A stretch of 64,000 nt of DNA from UBA1757 sp045627385 (lineage in GTDB: Bacteria; Bacteroidota; Bacteroidia; Bacteroidales; UBA1402), in contig JAZQNO010000026.1 of NCBI GenBank assembly GCA_045627385.1, positions 75,796 through 139,795 on the forward strand, read 5' to 3'. A program made the translations under genes and the position numbers. Below the pieces are notes generated by a model that was not told the origin of the DNA, ran no database searches, and saw only the letters and a list, made by a program, of their open reading frames with translations. Shown here one piece after another: positions 54,669 to 63,206 of the stretch (the first letter of the stretch is position 1; each line of letters starts with the position of its first letter).

Positions 54669-56171
54669 TCAAATTTTCCACTCGAATCCATCCTTACGGT
54701 CCTTGATCTCAAAACCAAGTTCCGTCAGGCGGTTGCGTATCTGGTCCGCTTTGGCCCAATCCTTGTTGGCTTTGGCTTCCATACGCAATTCCAGCAACAT
54801 GTCGACGGCGCCCTTATAGGCAGCCTCCGCCTTATCGTTGCCCGACTGCGAAGCAGAGCTCATGCGCAAGCCCATGATGTCTTCCACAAAGAGATGGAAC
54901 ACTTCCTTGAGTTCATCCAAATCGGCTTGAGAGATGGTGGCCTTTCCGTCATATACGCTATTGATGGCACGTCCGGCATCGAACAGATGCGAAATGACGA
55001 CAGGCGTGTTCAAATCGTCGTTCATCGCATCGTAGCAGCGCTGGCGCAGCCCGTCCAGACCGGCTGCCGTCGTCGAATCGGAAGCCTTGAGCAGCTGCAG
55101 ACGGTTGAATGAATCCGTCAGACGTTCCAGACCCTTCTCGGAAGCCTGAAGCGCCTCGTTGCTGAAATCCACCGTGCTGCGGTAATGCGCCTGCAGGATG
55201 AAGAACCTGATGACCATAGCCGAATAGGGTTGAGCCAACATCTCATTGCCGTCCTTGTCCTTGTGACTGCCTTTGAAGAATTCGTCCAAAGTGATGAAAT
55301 TGCCCAAACTCTTGCCCATCTTCTGGCCGTTGATGGTGATCATGTTGTTATGCATCCAGTAGCGGACCATATCGTTCCCCTGCGAAGCCACCGCCTGGGC
55401 GATTTCACATTCGTGATGCGGGAAAACGAGATCCATTCCGCCACCATGGATGTCAAAATGCTCGCCCAAGTATTTTTTCCCCATGGCCGTGCATTCGCAG
55501 TGCCAGCCCGGGAAACCGTCACTCCATGGTGAAGGCCAGCGCATTATATGCTCGGGCTGGGCTTTCTTCCAGAGCGCGAAATCGGCCGGATTGCGTTTCT
55601 CTTCCTGACCGTCCAGTTCACGTGTGGTGTTGAGCACATCGTCAAGGTTACGGCCCGAAAGCTTTCCATAGTTGTATTTCTGATTGTACTTGTTGACATC
55701 GAAATAGATTGAGCCCTGGCTTTCGTATGCGTAGCCGTTGTCCAGGATTTCCTTGACCAGGGCTATCTGCTCGATGATATGGCCCGATGCGTGCGGCTCG
55801 ATGCTTGGGGGCAGTACGTTGGGCGCCTCCATTGCCTTGTGGTAGCGCTGGGTGTAGTACTGGACGACCTCCATAGGCTCCAGCTGCTCCAGACGTGCTT
55901 TCTTTGCAATCTTGTCCTCGCCCGAGTCTGCATCGTGCTCAAGATGGCCTACATCGGTGATATTGCGCACGTAGCGTACCTTGTAGCCAAGGTGCTTCAG
56001 ATAGCGGAACAGTATGTCAAAGGTAATGGCCGGACGGGCATGGCCCAGATGGGCGTCACCATATACGGTGGGACCGCAGACATACATTCCTACATGGGGA
56101 GCGTTTAGAGGCTTGAAGATTTCTTTCCTTCTTGAAAGGGTGTTGTATACCGATAGATTGTGCTCTGTCAT
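54669..56171 (-). CDS. cysS: Cysteinyl-tRNA synthetase
   Basis: A 500-residue class I synthetase that charges tRNA-Cys. The HIGH motif is HLGH at residues 41-44 within GPTVYGDAHLGHARP. Zinc ligands include Cys32 and the GWHCECTAMG site. The KMSKS motif appears as KMGKSLGN, a form seen in this phylum. The C-terminal helical bundle is complete. Isoleucine codon choice differs between the 5' and 3' halves, which may mark a recombination or assembly joint. It has a good promoter at 56203-56234. Confidence 0.96.
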   Translation of the reverse strand: MTEHNLSVYNTLSRRKEIFKPLNAPHVGMYVCGPTVYGDAHLGHARPAITFDILFRYLKHLGYKVRYVRNITDVGHLEHDADSGEDKIAKKARLEQLEPMEVVQYYTQRYHKAMEAPNVLPPSIEPHASGHIIEQIALVKEILDNGYAYESQGSIYFDVNKYNQKYNYGKLSGRNLDDVLNTTRELDGQEEKRNPADFALWKKAQPEHIMRWPSPWSDGFPGWHCECTAMGKKYLGEHFDIHGGGMDLVFPHHECEIAQAVASQGNDMVRYWMHNNMITINGQKMGKSLGNFITLDEFFKGSHKDKDGNEMLAQPYSAMVIRFFILQAHYRSTVDFSNEALQASEKGLERLTDSFNRLQLLKASDSTTAAGLDGLRQRCYDAMNDDLNTPVVISHLFDAGRAINSVYDGKATISQADLDELKEVFHLFVEDIMGLRMSSASQSGNDKAEAAYKGAVDMLLELRMEAKANKDWAKADQIRNRLTELGFEIKDRKDGFEWKI

Positions 56172-56202
56172 ATCTTTTATTCCGTTATTTCGTTTTATGC
56201 GG

Positions 56203-56234
56203 CAAAGTTACGTACATTATCTGGAATTGTCAAT
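56203..56234 (-). promoter_or_regulatory. cysS promoter inside the end of ispG
   Basis: The minus strand has ATTG, 20 bases, then TAACTTTG, near the Bacteroidetes consensus. The -33 lies within the last codons of ispG, so cysS can be expressed apart from the upstream operon. Confidence 0.6.
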
Positions 56235-57602
56235 CAGGGCCAGCAGATGCTCCACCGCCTGTTCTTCCGGGATATTCTTCTCAATGCATTCCTTGCCGCG
56301 GTAAAGGCTGATGCGTCCGCGTCCGGCTCCCACATAGCCGAAGTCGGCATCGGCCATCTCGCCCGGACCGTTCACTATGCAGCCCATGATGGCTATCCTG
56401 ACGCCTTTCAGGTGCTTCGTGGCGGCTTTGACGCGTGCTATTGTCTCTTCAAGGTTATACAATGTCCTGCCGCATCCGGGACAGGATATGTATTCCGGTC
56501 TGGTGAAGCGTATGCGGGCGGCCTGAAGGATGGCATCGGCAGTATTGTCAATGTCTTCCTGTGATATGCCGTTTCCGCTGTTGCTGATTGCAAGGTCCCT
56601 GGCCTTGCCGTCAATCAGCAGGGCTCCGGCATCCATGGCGGCTTTCAGCTGCAGGTCTTCAAGACTGGTCTCACAGTATGAAAGGTGCAGGGTTCCGTCC
56701 TTGTCAGTCAGTTCAGCTGCACGCGCCCGGACAGCCGCACTCTGTGCTGCGTATGCCACAAGCTTGCGTGCAACGGGAATCTCACGCTCAGGGGCTTCGG
56801 ACAGCGATACGCGTATGGTGTCACCGATTCCCTCGGCCAGCAGTGCGCCTATTCCGACAGCGCTCTTGATGCGTCCTTCCATGTCGCTTCCGGCCTCGGT
56901 TACGCCAAGATGCAGCGGGAAGGCCATTCCTTCCTTTTCCATCTGACGGACAAGCAGACGTACGGTCTCAATCATGACGCAGGTGTTGCTGGCCTTGATT
57001 GATATGACCACGTTCATGAAATCCTGCTCCACGCAGATGCGCAGGAATTCCATGCAGCTCTCGACCATGCCGGCCGGGGTGTTGCCGTAACGGCTCATTA
57101 TGCGGTCCGAGAGCGAACCGTGGTTGACACCTATTCTTATGGCGGTGCCGTGTTCGCGGCAGATGTCAAGGAACGGAACAAGGCGGTGGCGGATTTTCTC
57201 AATCTCGGCCTTGTATTCCTCATCGCTGTATTCCAGATTCCTGAAAGTGCGTGCCGGGTCCACATAGTTGCCGGGATTGATGCGCACCTTCTCGACAATG
57301 GTGGCAGCAACATCGGCCACGGCAGGATTGAAGTGGATGTCTGCAACCAGGGGGGTGTCATACCCGCGCTTGCGGAGTCCGTCCCGTATGTTCTGCAGGT
57401 TCAGGGCCTCGCGTGTACCTTGTGCGGTAAGGCGTACAAGCTCCCCACCGGCATTGATTATGCGTATGGCCTGCTCAATGCACCCATCGGTATCCATGGT
57501 CTGGGTTGTGGTCATGGACTGGACGCGGATGGGGTTGTCCCCACCGATGGCCGTGTTGCCTACACGTACGGCGATGGTGCGCCTGCGGCTGTATTCTGCC
57601 AT
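56217..57602 (-). CDS. ispG: 4-hydroxy-3-methylbut-2-enyl diphosphate synthase
   Basis: About 461 residues from the ATG at 57602 (the in-frame codon at 57608 is TTG). The TIM barrel has GGDNPIRVQSMTTTQT, VRINPGNYVDPAR and GVNHGSLSDRIMSRYG. The C-terminal iron-sulfur domain has SCPGCGRTLYNLEE and MGCIVNGPGEMADADFGY, with the three Cys for the 4Fe-4S cluster. It is the penultimate step of the MEP isoprenoid pathway. Many Bacteroidetes IspG proteins carry a large insert between barrel and cluster domains (about 600 residues in all). Here that section is only about 100 residues, so the insert is reduced. Confidence 0.95.
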   Translation of the reverse strand: MAEYSRRRTIAVRVGNTAIGGDNPIRVQSMTTTQTMDTDGCIEQAIRIINAGGELVRLTAQGTREALNLQNIRDGLRKRGYDTPLVADIHFNPAVADVAATIVEKVRINPGNYVDPARTFRNLEYSDEEYKAEIEKIRHRLVPFLDICREHGTAIRIGVNHGSLSDRIMSRYGNTPAGMVESCMEFLRICVEQDFMNVVISIKASNTCVMIETVRLLVRQMEKEGMAFPLHLGVTEAGSDMEGRIKSAVGIGALLAEGIGDTIRVSLSEAPEREIPVARKLVAYAAQSAAVRARAAELTDKDGTLHLSYCETSLEDLQLKAAMDAGALLIDGKARDLAISNSGNGISQEDIDNTADAILQAARIRFTRPEYISCPGCGRTLYNLEETIARVKAATKHLKGVRIAIMGCIVNGPGEMADADFGYVGAGRGRISLYRGKECIEKNIPEEQAVEHLLALIDNSR

Positions 57603-57604
57603 TT

Positions 57605-58111
57605 TCAATTTGTCTTGTAGTTGTATTTTACCTGGCTGAGTTCGGCATTCGCCTTTACAATCTTGTCCTTCAGTCCTTCCTTGTAGGCTGCAAGACGGGC
57701 TGCAAGGTCAGCATCGGCCGATGCGATGATCTGTGCCGCAAGTATTGCCGCATTCTGCGCTCCGTTCACTCCGACAGTGGCTACAGGTATCCCTGGAGGC
57801 ATCTGGATGATTGAAAGCATTGCGTCCAGACCGTCAAGCATGCCCTTGATGGGTACGCCTATGACAGGAATGTTGGTGTTGGCTGCAATGACTCCGGGAA
57901 GGGCGGCTGCCATTCCGGCTGCTGCAATGATGACCTTGATGCCGCGTCCCTGTGCGTTTCTTGCAAACTCCTCGACAGCAGCCGGGGTGCGGTGGGCTGA
58001 CAGGGCGTTCATTTCAAACGGAACCTGTATGCTGTCCAGGAACTGTGCTGCCTTCTCCATTACGGGCAGGTCCGATGTGCTGCCCATGATAATACTTACC
58101 TGTGGATTCAT
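57605..58111 (-). CDS. purE: 5-(carboxyamino)imidazole ribonucleotide mutase
   Basis: A 168-residue cytosolic enzyme of purine synthesis that moves the carboxyl group from nitrogen to carbon of the imidazole. Motifs IIMGSTSDLPVM (residues 7-18), ALSAHRTP with the catalytic His, and AAAGMAAALPGVIA are class I PurE. It lies 16 bases after rpoN and 2 bases before the ispG start. The purE-ispG pairing is common in Bacteroidales. Confidence 0.96.
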   Translation of the reverse strand: MNPQVSIIMGSTSDLPVMEKAAQFLDSIQVPFEMNALSAHRTPAAVEEFARNAQGRGIKVIIAAAGMAAALPGVIAANTNIPVIGVPIKGMLDGLDAMLSIIQMPPGIPVATVGVNGAQNAAILAAQIIASADADLAARLAAYKEGLKDKIVKANAELSQVKYNYKTN

Positions 58112-58127
58112 AATTGTATCTTGATTG

Positions 58128-59621
58128 TCATTTCTTTCTCATTCTTGCCACCGGGATTCCAATCTGGTCGCGGTACTTGGCAATGGTGCGGCGTGCTATT
58201 GGAAACCCCTTCTCGGCCATCATGTCGGCCAGCTGTCCGTCCGACAGCGGGTTTGACTTGTCCTCGTCATCGGTCAGCTGGCGCAGTATGCGGTGTATCT
58301 CCTTGACAGACACCTCCTGGCCGTCATCGCCCTGCACTCCATCGGTGAAGAACCATTTCAGCGGGAATGTGCCGTAGCATGTCTGTACGTACTTGCCGCT
58401 GGTGACGCGTGAAACGGTCGATATGTCATAGCCGGTCTTCTGTGCCACGTCCTTCAGTATCATGGGTTTGAGAAGGGTTTCGTCACCTTCGGTAAAGAAT
58501 GGTCTCTGCAAATCCACGATGGCCTGCATGGTGCGGGTCATTGTCTGCTCCCGTTGTCTCAGGGCCTCGATGAAGCCGCGTGCCGCATCCAGCTTTCGCT
58601 TGAGGTATATTGCCGCATCACGCTGGCTGCCGCTTGAGCCTTTTATCTGGCTGTCAAGCATATCGGCATATTCGCGGCTCACCCGCAATTGCGGTATGTT
58701 GCTGTTGTTCAGTGTGAAATGTATGTCCCCGTCATAGCAGTCGAGCAGGAAATCCGGAACGATGTGCTGACGGCTGTGCCCTATGGTCTCGCCAAGCGAG
58801 CTGCCCGGTCTTGGGTTCAGTCTGACGATTTCAGAAATGAGCGACTGGACCGATGATGCGTCCATCTGCAGTCTTGCACCGATCTTGTCCCAGCGCTTGT
58901 GTGTGAACTCATCGAACATGGTGCTGATGATTCTCTCCTGCAGTTCAATCTGCGGGGTGCGTGGCTTGCGCTTCAATTGCAGCAGCAGGCATTCCTGCAG
59001 GTCACGGGCACCTATTCCTGCCGGGTCGAATTCCTGAATCACAGCCAGGACCTGTTCCAGTTCGCTGACATCGGCATCGATATTGTGGTAGAATGCAAGG
59101 TCATCGGATACGGACTGCAGGTTCTTGTCCAGAAAGCCGTCATTGTCAATCGAACCTATCAGGTAGCGTGCAATCTTTTCCTGCCGCCCGGACAGATCCT
59201 GTTCGGACAGCTGCTCCAGGAGCATGTCATAGAAGGAACGTGTGTCGGCTATGGGGATCTCAGCGTTTTCATTGTCACTGCTTCCGCTATAGTTGCTGTC
59301 ATCGCTGTCATAGTCATCGCCCCATGAACCGAATGATTCCTCCCGGGTGTTTCCGTCACCATAGGAATCCTGGTCCTGTGCCTCATCGTTGCCTGTACCG
59401 TCATTGTCCTGTCCTTCGTCAAACGGTGCTTCCTGACCGTAATCCTGCGGGATGTCCTCAAGTGCCGGATTGTCGTTCAGTTCGGCACGGACATGTTCCT
59501 CAAGCTCCACGGTGGACAGCTGCAGCAGTCTGGCCTCAAGCACCTGCTGAGGCGACAGCGTCTGTGACAGAGTCTGTGACTGGGTCTGTATCTGGGTCTG
59601 TATGTTTCCGTTAGCTGACAT
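58128..59621 (-). CDS. rpoN: RNA polymerase sigma-54 factor
   Basis: About 497 residues from the ATG at 59621; a GTG at 59636 is an in-frame alternative. Region I is Gln/Leu-rich (SPQQVLEARLLQLS), region II is very acidic (about 70-125), the core-binding part follows, and the helix-turn-helix and RpoN box (ARRTIAKYRDQIGIP) end the protein. Region I binds the bacterial enhancer activator and the -12 element. Its first residues are a four-residue repeat (IQTQ, IQTQ, SQTL, SQTL) from a 12-bp tandem DNA repeat. Sigma-54 activators are not visible in the window. Confidence 0.95.
   Translation of the reverse strand: MSANGNIQTQIQTQSQTLSQTLSPQQVLEARLLQLSTVELEEHVRAELNDNPALEDIPQDYGQEAPFDEGQDNDGTGNDEAQDQDSYGDGNTREESFGSWGDDYDSDDSNYSGSSDNENAEIPIADTRSFYDMLLEQLSEQDLSGRQEKIARYLIGSIDNDGFLDKNLQSVSDDLAFYHNIDADVSELEQVLAVIQEFDPAGIGARDLQECLLLQLKRKPRTPQIELQERIISTMFDEFTHKRWDKIGARLQMDASSVQSLISEIVRLNPRPGSSLGETIGHSRQHIVPDFLLDCYDGDIHFTLNNSNIPQLRVSREYADMLDSQIKGSSGSQRDAAIYLKRKLDAARGFIEALRQREQTMTRTMQAIVDLQRPFFTEGDETLLKPMILKDVAQKTGYDISTVSRVTSGKYVQTCYGTFPLKWFFTDGVQGDDGQEVSVKEIHRILRQLTDDEDKSNPLSDGQLADMMAEKGFPIARRTIAKYRDQIGIPVARMRKK
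59561..59608. repeat. 12-bp tandem repeat in the 5' end of rpoN
   Basis: Four units beginning TCTGT (TCTGTGACAGAG, TCTGTGACTGGG, TCTGTATCTGGG, and a diverged fourth) lie in tandem. Each encodes four residues of a Gln/Thr/Ser repeat. Slippage would change length in steps of four residues without a frameshift. Confidence 0.7.
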
Positions 59622-59637
59622 TGCTGCCGTGGACACA

Positions 59638-61302
59638 TCAATAGTGGAAACTGCTGCCGCCTATGAATTCGCGTACCAGCGATGTAGGCGGAAGATTCTG
59701 GCTTGGTATGGTGCGGAACAGTTTCAGGAAGTCACGCAGCTGGCTGGCCTTGATGTATTCATCGGAGTTCTCCTGAACCTCTTCCAGGAGCGGGGCTACC
59801 ATATCCTTTATGACAGCAATCTCAAACAGCATGGCCGAATTGAACATGGCATCGGCATTCTCCTGATACGGGAAAATCCATTTCTCTTCGCCGGCTCGGA
59901 CCGATGCCCAGCGCGATATGGTGTTCTGCGCACTGTAGCTGCGGTACTTGTAGTCGCGCGTCATGCGCCTGAGCAGGCGGTTGTCAGTGGTTGGAATATA
60001 GTTGTGGTTGTCTATGCGTATAGCCGTAAGTGCCGATACATATATAAGGAAGCGGCTCTCGGCAGGGATGTCCGGTATGAGTTCCGGGTTGAGTGCATGG
60101 ATGCCTTCAATCAGCAGTATGTCATTGCTTCCAAGTGTCATGGGCTCGTTGGTGAATTCCCTGAGTCCGCCTTTCTTGAAGTTGAAAGTAGGGGTCTGGA
60201 CGGTCTTTCCGGCCAGCAGGTCCTTGAGCTGGGCGTTGAAGAACGGGAGGTCTATAGCATACAGTGACTCGAAATCGTATTCGCCGTTCTCATCGATCGG
60301 GGTATGCTCGCGGTCAAGGAAATAGTCATCCAGGGAAAGCACCTTAGGCGAAAGGCCGTGGGCCATGAGCTGGACCTGAAGACGCTTGCTGAATGTTGTC
60401 TTGCCCGATGATGACGGACCCGATATGAGAATCAGCTTCAGGTTGCTGTTTTCGTAGCGGCGTTCCACGATGCTGTCGGCAATGTGCACTATCTTTTTGG
60501 CCTGAAGTGCTTCGGCCACATTTATTATCATGTTGGTCTGACCGGCCGCAACGGCCTTGTTCAATTCGCCTATGGTCGAGAATCCGAGTATCGACATCCA
60601 GTCATGGTGCTCCTTGAAGATCTCGAACATCTTCTCCTGGCGTACCATCGGTTCCAGCAATGCCGGATTGGCCTTCTGCGGAACACGCACCAGCACACCG
60701 TGGAACATCGGCTCCAGCTCGAATACGCTCAGGCAGCCGGTGTGGGGCGGCAATACTCCGAAGAACCAGTCAGGCATATCTTCAAGCGTGTAATATGTGC
60801 TGTAAATGGTGCCGCATGACTCAAGCAGGCCTACTGTGTCCTCACGACCGGCGGCACGCATGATTTCAATAACTTTATCGGTATGTGCGGTATGTCGTAC
60901 GAAAGGCAGTTTCCTGGCCACGATTTCCTTCATGCGTTCCTGTATTTTCTCCACATCGGTCGTGCTGACTTCCTTGCCTATCTCAACCGGGCAGTAGAAA
61001 CCTTTTGAAATGGCGTTCGACACTCTCATCGTGCCGCCTGGATACAGTTCCGCAATAGCCTTGGCAAGGACAAAGACAAGACCCAGGGAATATACGCGTG
61101 CACCGATGCTGGTGGTCACGTCAAGGAACTCAACATCGGAATCCTGATAGACGCAGGTGTTCATATCGACTATTTTCCCGTTGGTGCTTGCGCATAGCGG
61201 GCATCCTTTCAACTCAATTCCGGCTTCTGTGAAAATGTCCGAAAAAGACATTCCGGGCTTGCAGCTAAAGCTTTTATTGTTATTTTTGCAGAAGATTTCC
61301 AT
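59638..61302 (-). CDS. Nucleoside (uridine-type) kinase with TGS and synthetase-like N-terminus
   Basis: About 554 residues from the ATG at 61302, chosen because a -7 box lies at 61332-61339. Residues 1-70 look like a TGS-type domain (KSFSCKPGMSFSDIFTEAGIEL). Residues 70-250 resemble the editing or second domain of threonyl-tRNA synthetase (AELYPGGTMRVSNAISKGFY). Residues 285-end are a P-loop kinase of the phosphoribulokinase/uridine kinase family (LISGPSSSGKTTFSKRL, LSLDDYFLDREHTP). The fusion is common in Bacteroidetes and other anaerobes, where it is thought to phosphorylate a nucleoside. The specific substrate is unproven. It heads the operon with rpoN, purE and ispG. Confidence 0.92.
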   Translation of the reverse strand: MEIFCKNNNKSFSCKPGMSFSDIFTEAGIELKGCPLCASTNGKIVDMNTCVYQDSDVEFLDVTTSIGARVYSLGLVFVLAKAIAELYPGGTMRVSNAISKGFYCPVEIGKEVSTTDVEKIQERMKEIVARKLPFVRHTAHTDKVIEIMRAAGREDTVGLLESCGTIYSTYYTLEDMPDWFFGVLPPHTGCLSVFELEPMFHGVLVRVPQKANPALLEPMVRQEKMFEIFKEHHDWMSILGFSTIGELNKAVAAGQTNMIINVAEALQAKKIVHIADSIVERRYENSNLKLILISGPSSSGKTTFSKRLQVQLMAHGLSPKVLSLDDYFLDREHTPIDENGEYDFESLYAIDLPFFNAQLKDLLAGKTVQTPTFNFKKGGLREFTNEPMTLGSNDILLIEGIHALNPELIPDIPAESRFLIYVSALTAIRIDNHNYIPTTDNRLLRRMTRDYKYRSYSAQNTISRWASVRAGEEKWIFPYQENADAMFNSAMLFEIAVIKDMVAPLLEEVQENSDEYIKASQLRDFLKLFRTIPSQNLPPTSLVREFIGGSSFHY

Positions 61303-61331
61303 AGTGGTATCTTTAAATTTGTTTACGAAGT

Positions 61332-61339
61332 CAAAGATA
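61332..61339 (-). promoter_or_regulatory. Putative -7 box of the kinase-rpoN-purE-ispG operon
   Basis: The minus strand reads TATCTTTG, 30 bases before the ATG at 61302. The -33 is weak. The divergent Na/Pi gene begins at 61413. Confidence 0.5.
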
Positions 61340-61412
61340 CTGATTTTTTGGCATAGGGAAATCATGCAGGCAAAAAAGGTGTTCGCGTTAGTATGACGGT
61401 TAACCATATAGT

Positions 61413-63137
61413 ATGAGTTTTTTTGATATCGTAATGGTGCTGGGATGTCTGGCACTGCTGATGTTCGGCATGAAGACCATGAGTGAGGGTCTTCAGAAAT
61501 TCGCAGGAAGCACTTTGAGAAAGGTTCTCAGTGCAATGACAACAAACAGATTTGCCGGTGTATGTACCGGTGCGGCTGTGACTGCCGCCATCCAGTCATC
61601 AACTGCCACGACCCTGATGACCGTGAGTTTTGTGAATGCAGGTCTGCTGACACTGATTCAGGCTATTTCGGTAATCATGGGTGCCAATATCGGCACGACT
61701 TTCACGGCATGGATAATGGCCGTGTTCGGTTTCTCGGTCGATCTGTCGAAACTGTCGTGGCTGCTGTTCGCATGCGCCATTCCGTTCATTTTCTCAGGAA
61801 AGGGAACACGCAAGTCCTTCGGTGAATTCCTGTTTGGATTCGCGTTCATGTTCCTTGGACTTATCACACTCAGGACCCATGCTTCGGAAATGAACCTGCA
61901 GGACAATATGGCCGTAGTCAATTTCTTCAGGGTTACAGGTGATTGGGGCTTCCTGTCAGTGCTGCTGTACGTGGTCATCGGCGGCCTGCTGACACTCTGC
62001 GTGCAGTCTTCGGCGGCAATCATGGCCATCACAATGATACTCTGTTCCACAGGCGTGCTTCCCATTTATCAGGGTATAGCGCTTGTCATGGGTGAGAATA
62101 TCGGCACCACGCTGACATCCAACATTGCGGCCATGTCAGCCAACACATCGGCCAGACGTGCGGCTCTGGCTCATCTGGTATTCAACACGTTCGGCGTGAT
62201 CTGGGTGCTGATACTCTTCAAGCCGTTTGTCCGTCTGATATGCTCACTCTGGGGTGTCGATGCCGATGCCGACACATCGGCCATGAGCACTCAGGCTGTG
62301 GCTGACATGAACTACAAACTGACATTCATCCTGGCCACGTTCCATACGGCTTTCAACGTCATCAATACCGGCATCCTGATAGGTCTCATAAAGAAAATAG
62401 AACAGCTGGTATGCCGCATCATTCCGGCAAAGAAGGAGGAGGAAGAGGATTTCCGCCTGCAGTTCATACCGCAGGGCCTCATGTCGACATCGGAACTTTC
62501 ACTGCTTGAAGCCCAGAAGGAGACAGCCCACTTCGGCAACCGCGCATTGCGCATGTACGGTTTCATATCGACCCTGATGCAGGAAAAGGACGAATCGGAT
62601 TTCGTGAAACTGTATACCCGTATCGAGAAGTACGAGAATATCAGTGACAACATGGAAGTCGAGATTGCCAACTACCTGTCAAAAGTGGCCGAGGGCCGTC
62701 TGAGTCCTGAAAGCAAGCAGAAGATCCAGTGCATTCTGCGTGAGGTGTCCGAACTTGAGAGCATCTGCGACAGTATCTACAATCTTGCCAGAACGCTGAA
62801 CCGCAAGTTCGGAAAGAATGATTTCACTGAAGACCAGTATGCCCATATCAAGCATATGATGGGATTGGTCGAGAGGGATCTGAATCTTATGAATGAATTT
62901 CTGGTCAAGAGTTCACGTGAGCTTGATGCCACGGTCATCATCAATCAGGAACATGAGATAAACAATTACCGTTCCCAGTTGCGTGACCGTAACATTCAGG
63001 ACGTGAATGACAGGAAGTACCCGTATCAGACCGGCGTATACTACATGGATATTATAGGTGACCTTGAAAAAATAGGTGACTATGTGGTCAACGTTTGCGA
63101 AGCCCGTCTTGGCGGTCAGAAAATTGTTACAGACTGA
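61413..63137 (+). CDS. Na/Pi cotransporter-family protein with PhoU-like domain
   Basis: A 574-residue inner-membrane protein. Two inverted halves each hold the QSS motif of the family: AAIQSSTATTLMTVSF and CVQSSAAIMAITMIL. About eight hydrophobic helices span residues 5-330. The C-terminal part (about 370-570) is cytosolic, helical and PhoU-like (KYENISDNMEVEIANYL, ELESICDSIYNLARTL). It probably imports phosphate with sodium, or senses it. Single gene, divergent from the kinase operon; the FKBP gene 69 bases downstream has its own promoter. Confidence 0.93.
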   Translation: MSFFDIVMVLGCLALLMFGMKTMSEGLQKFAGSTLRKVLSAMTTNRFAGVCTGAAVTAAIQSSTATTLMTVSFVNAGLLTLIQAISVIMGANIGTTFTAWIMAVFGFSVDLSKLSWLLFACAIPFIFSGKGTRKSFGEFLFGFAFMFLGLITLRTHASEMNLQDNMAVVNFFRVTGDWGFLSVLLYVVIGGLLTLCVQSSAAIMAITMILCSTGVLPIYQGIALVMGENIGTTLTSNIAAMSANTSARRAALAHLVFNTFGVIWVLILFKPFVRLICSLWGVDADADTSAMSTQAVADMNYKLTFILATFHTAFNVINTGILIGLIKKIEQLVCRIIPAKKEEEEDFRLQFIPQGLMSTSELSLLEAQKETAHFGNRALRMYGFISTLMQEKDESDFVKLYTRIEKYENISDNMEVEIANYLSKVAEGRLSPESKQKIQCILREVSELESICDSIYNLARTLNRKFGKNDFTEDQYAHIKHMMGLVERDLNLMNEFLVKSSRELDATVIINQEHEINNYRSQLRDRNIQDVNDRKYPYQTGVYYMDIIGDLEKIGDYVVNVCEARLGGQKIVTD

Positions 63138-63149
63138 TATAAAAATCAT

Positions 63150-63157
63150 TACCTTTG
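63150..63157 (+). promoter_or_regulatory. Putative -7 box of the FKBP lipoprotein
   Basis: TACCTTTG is identical to the rpsO -7 box. A partial -33 (TTGT) lies 21 bases upstream, inside the end of the transporter gene. Confidence 0.55.
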
Positions 63158-63206
63158 CAGCACTTTTTTTGATAAGAAGTAGAAATTAACCAATAAACTG
63201 TTAGAA

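Noticed and set aside
54600..54670. Possible terminator between the Ig-like lipoprotein and cysS
   Set aside because: There are GC-rich inverted fragments but no stable stem with a T-run on either strand.
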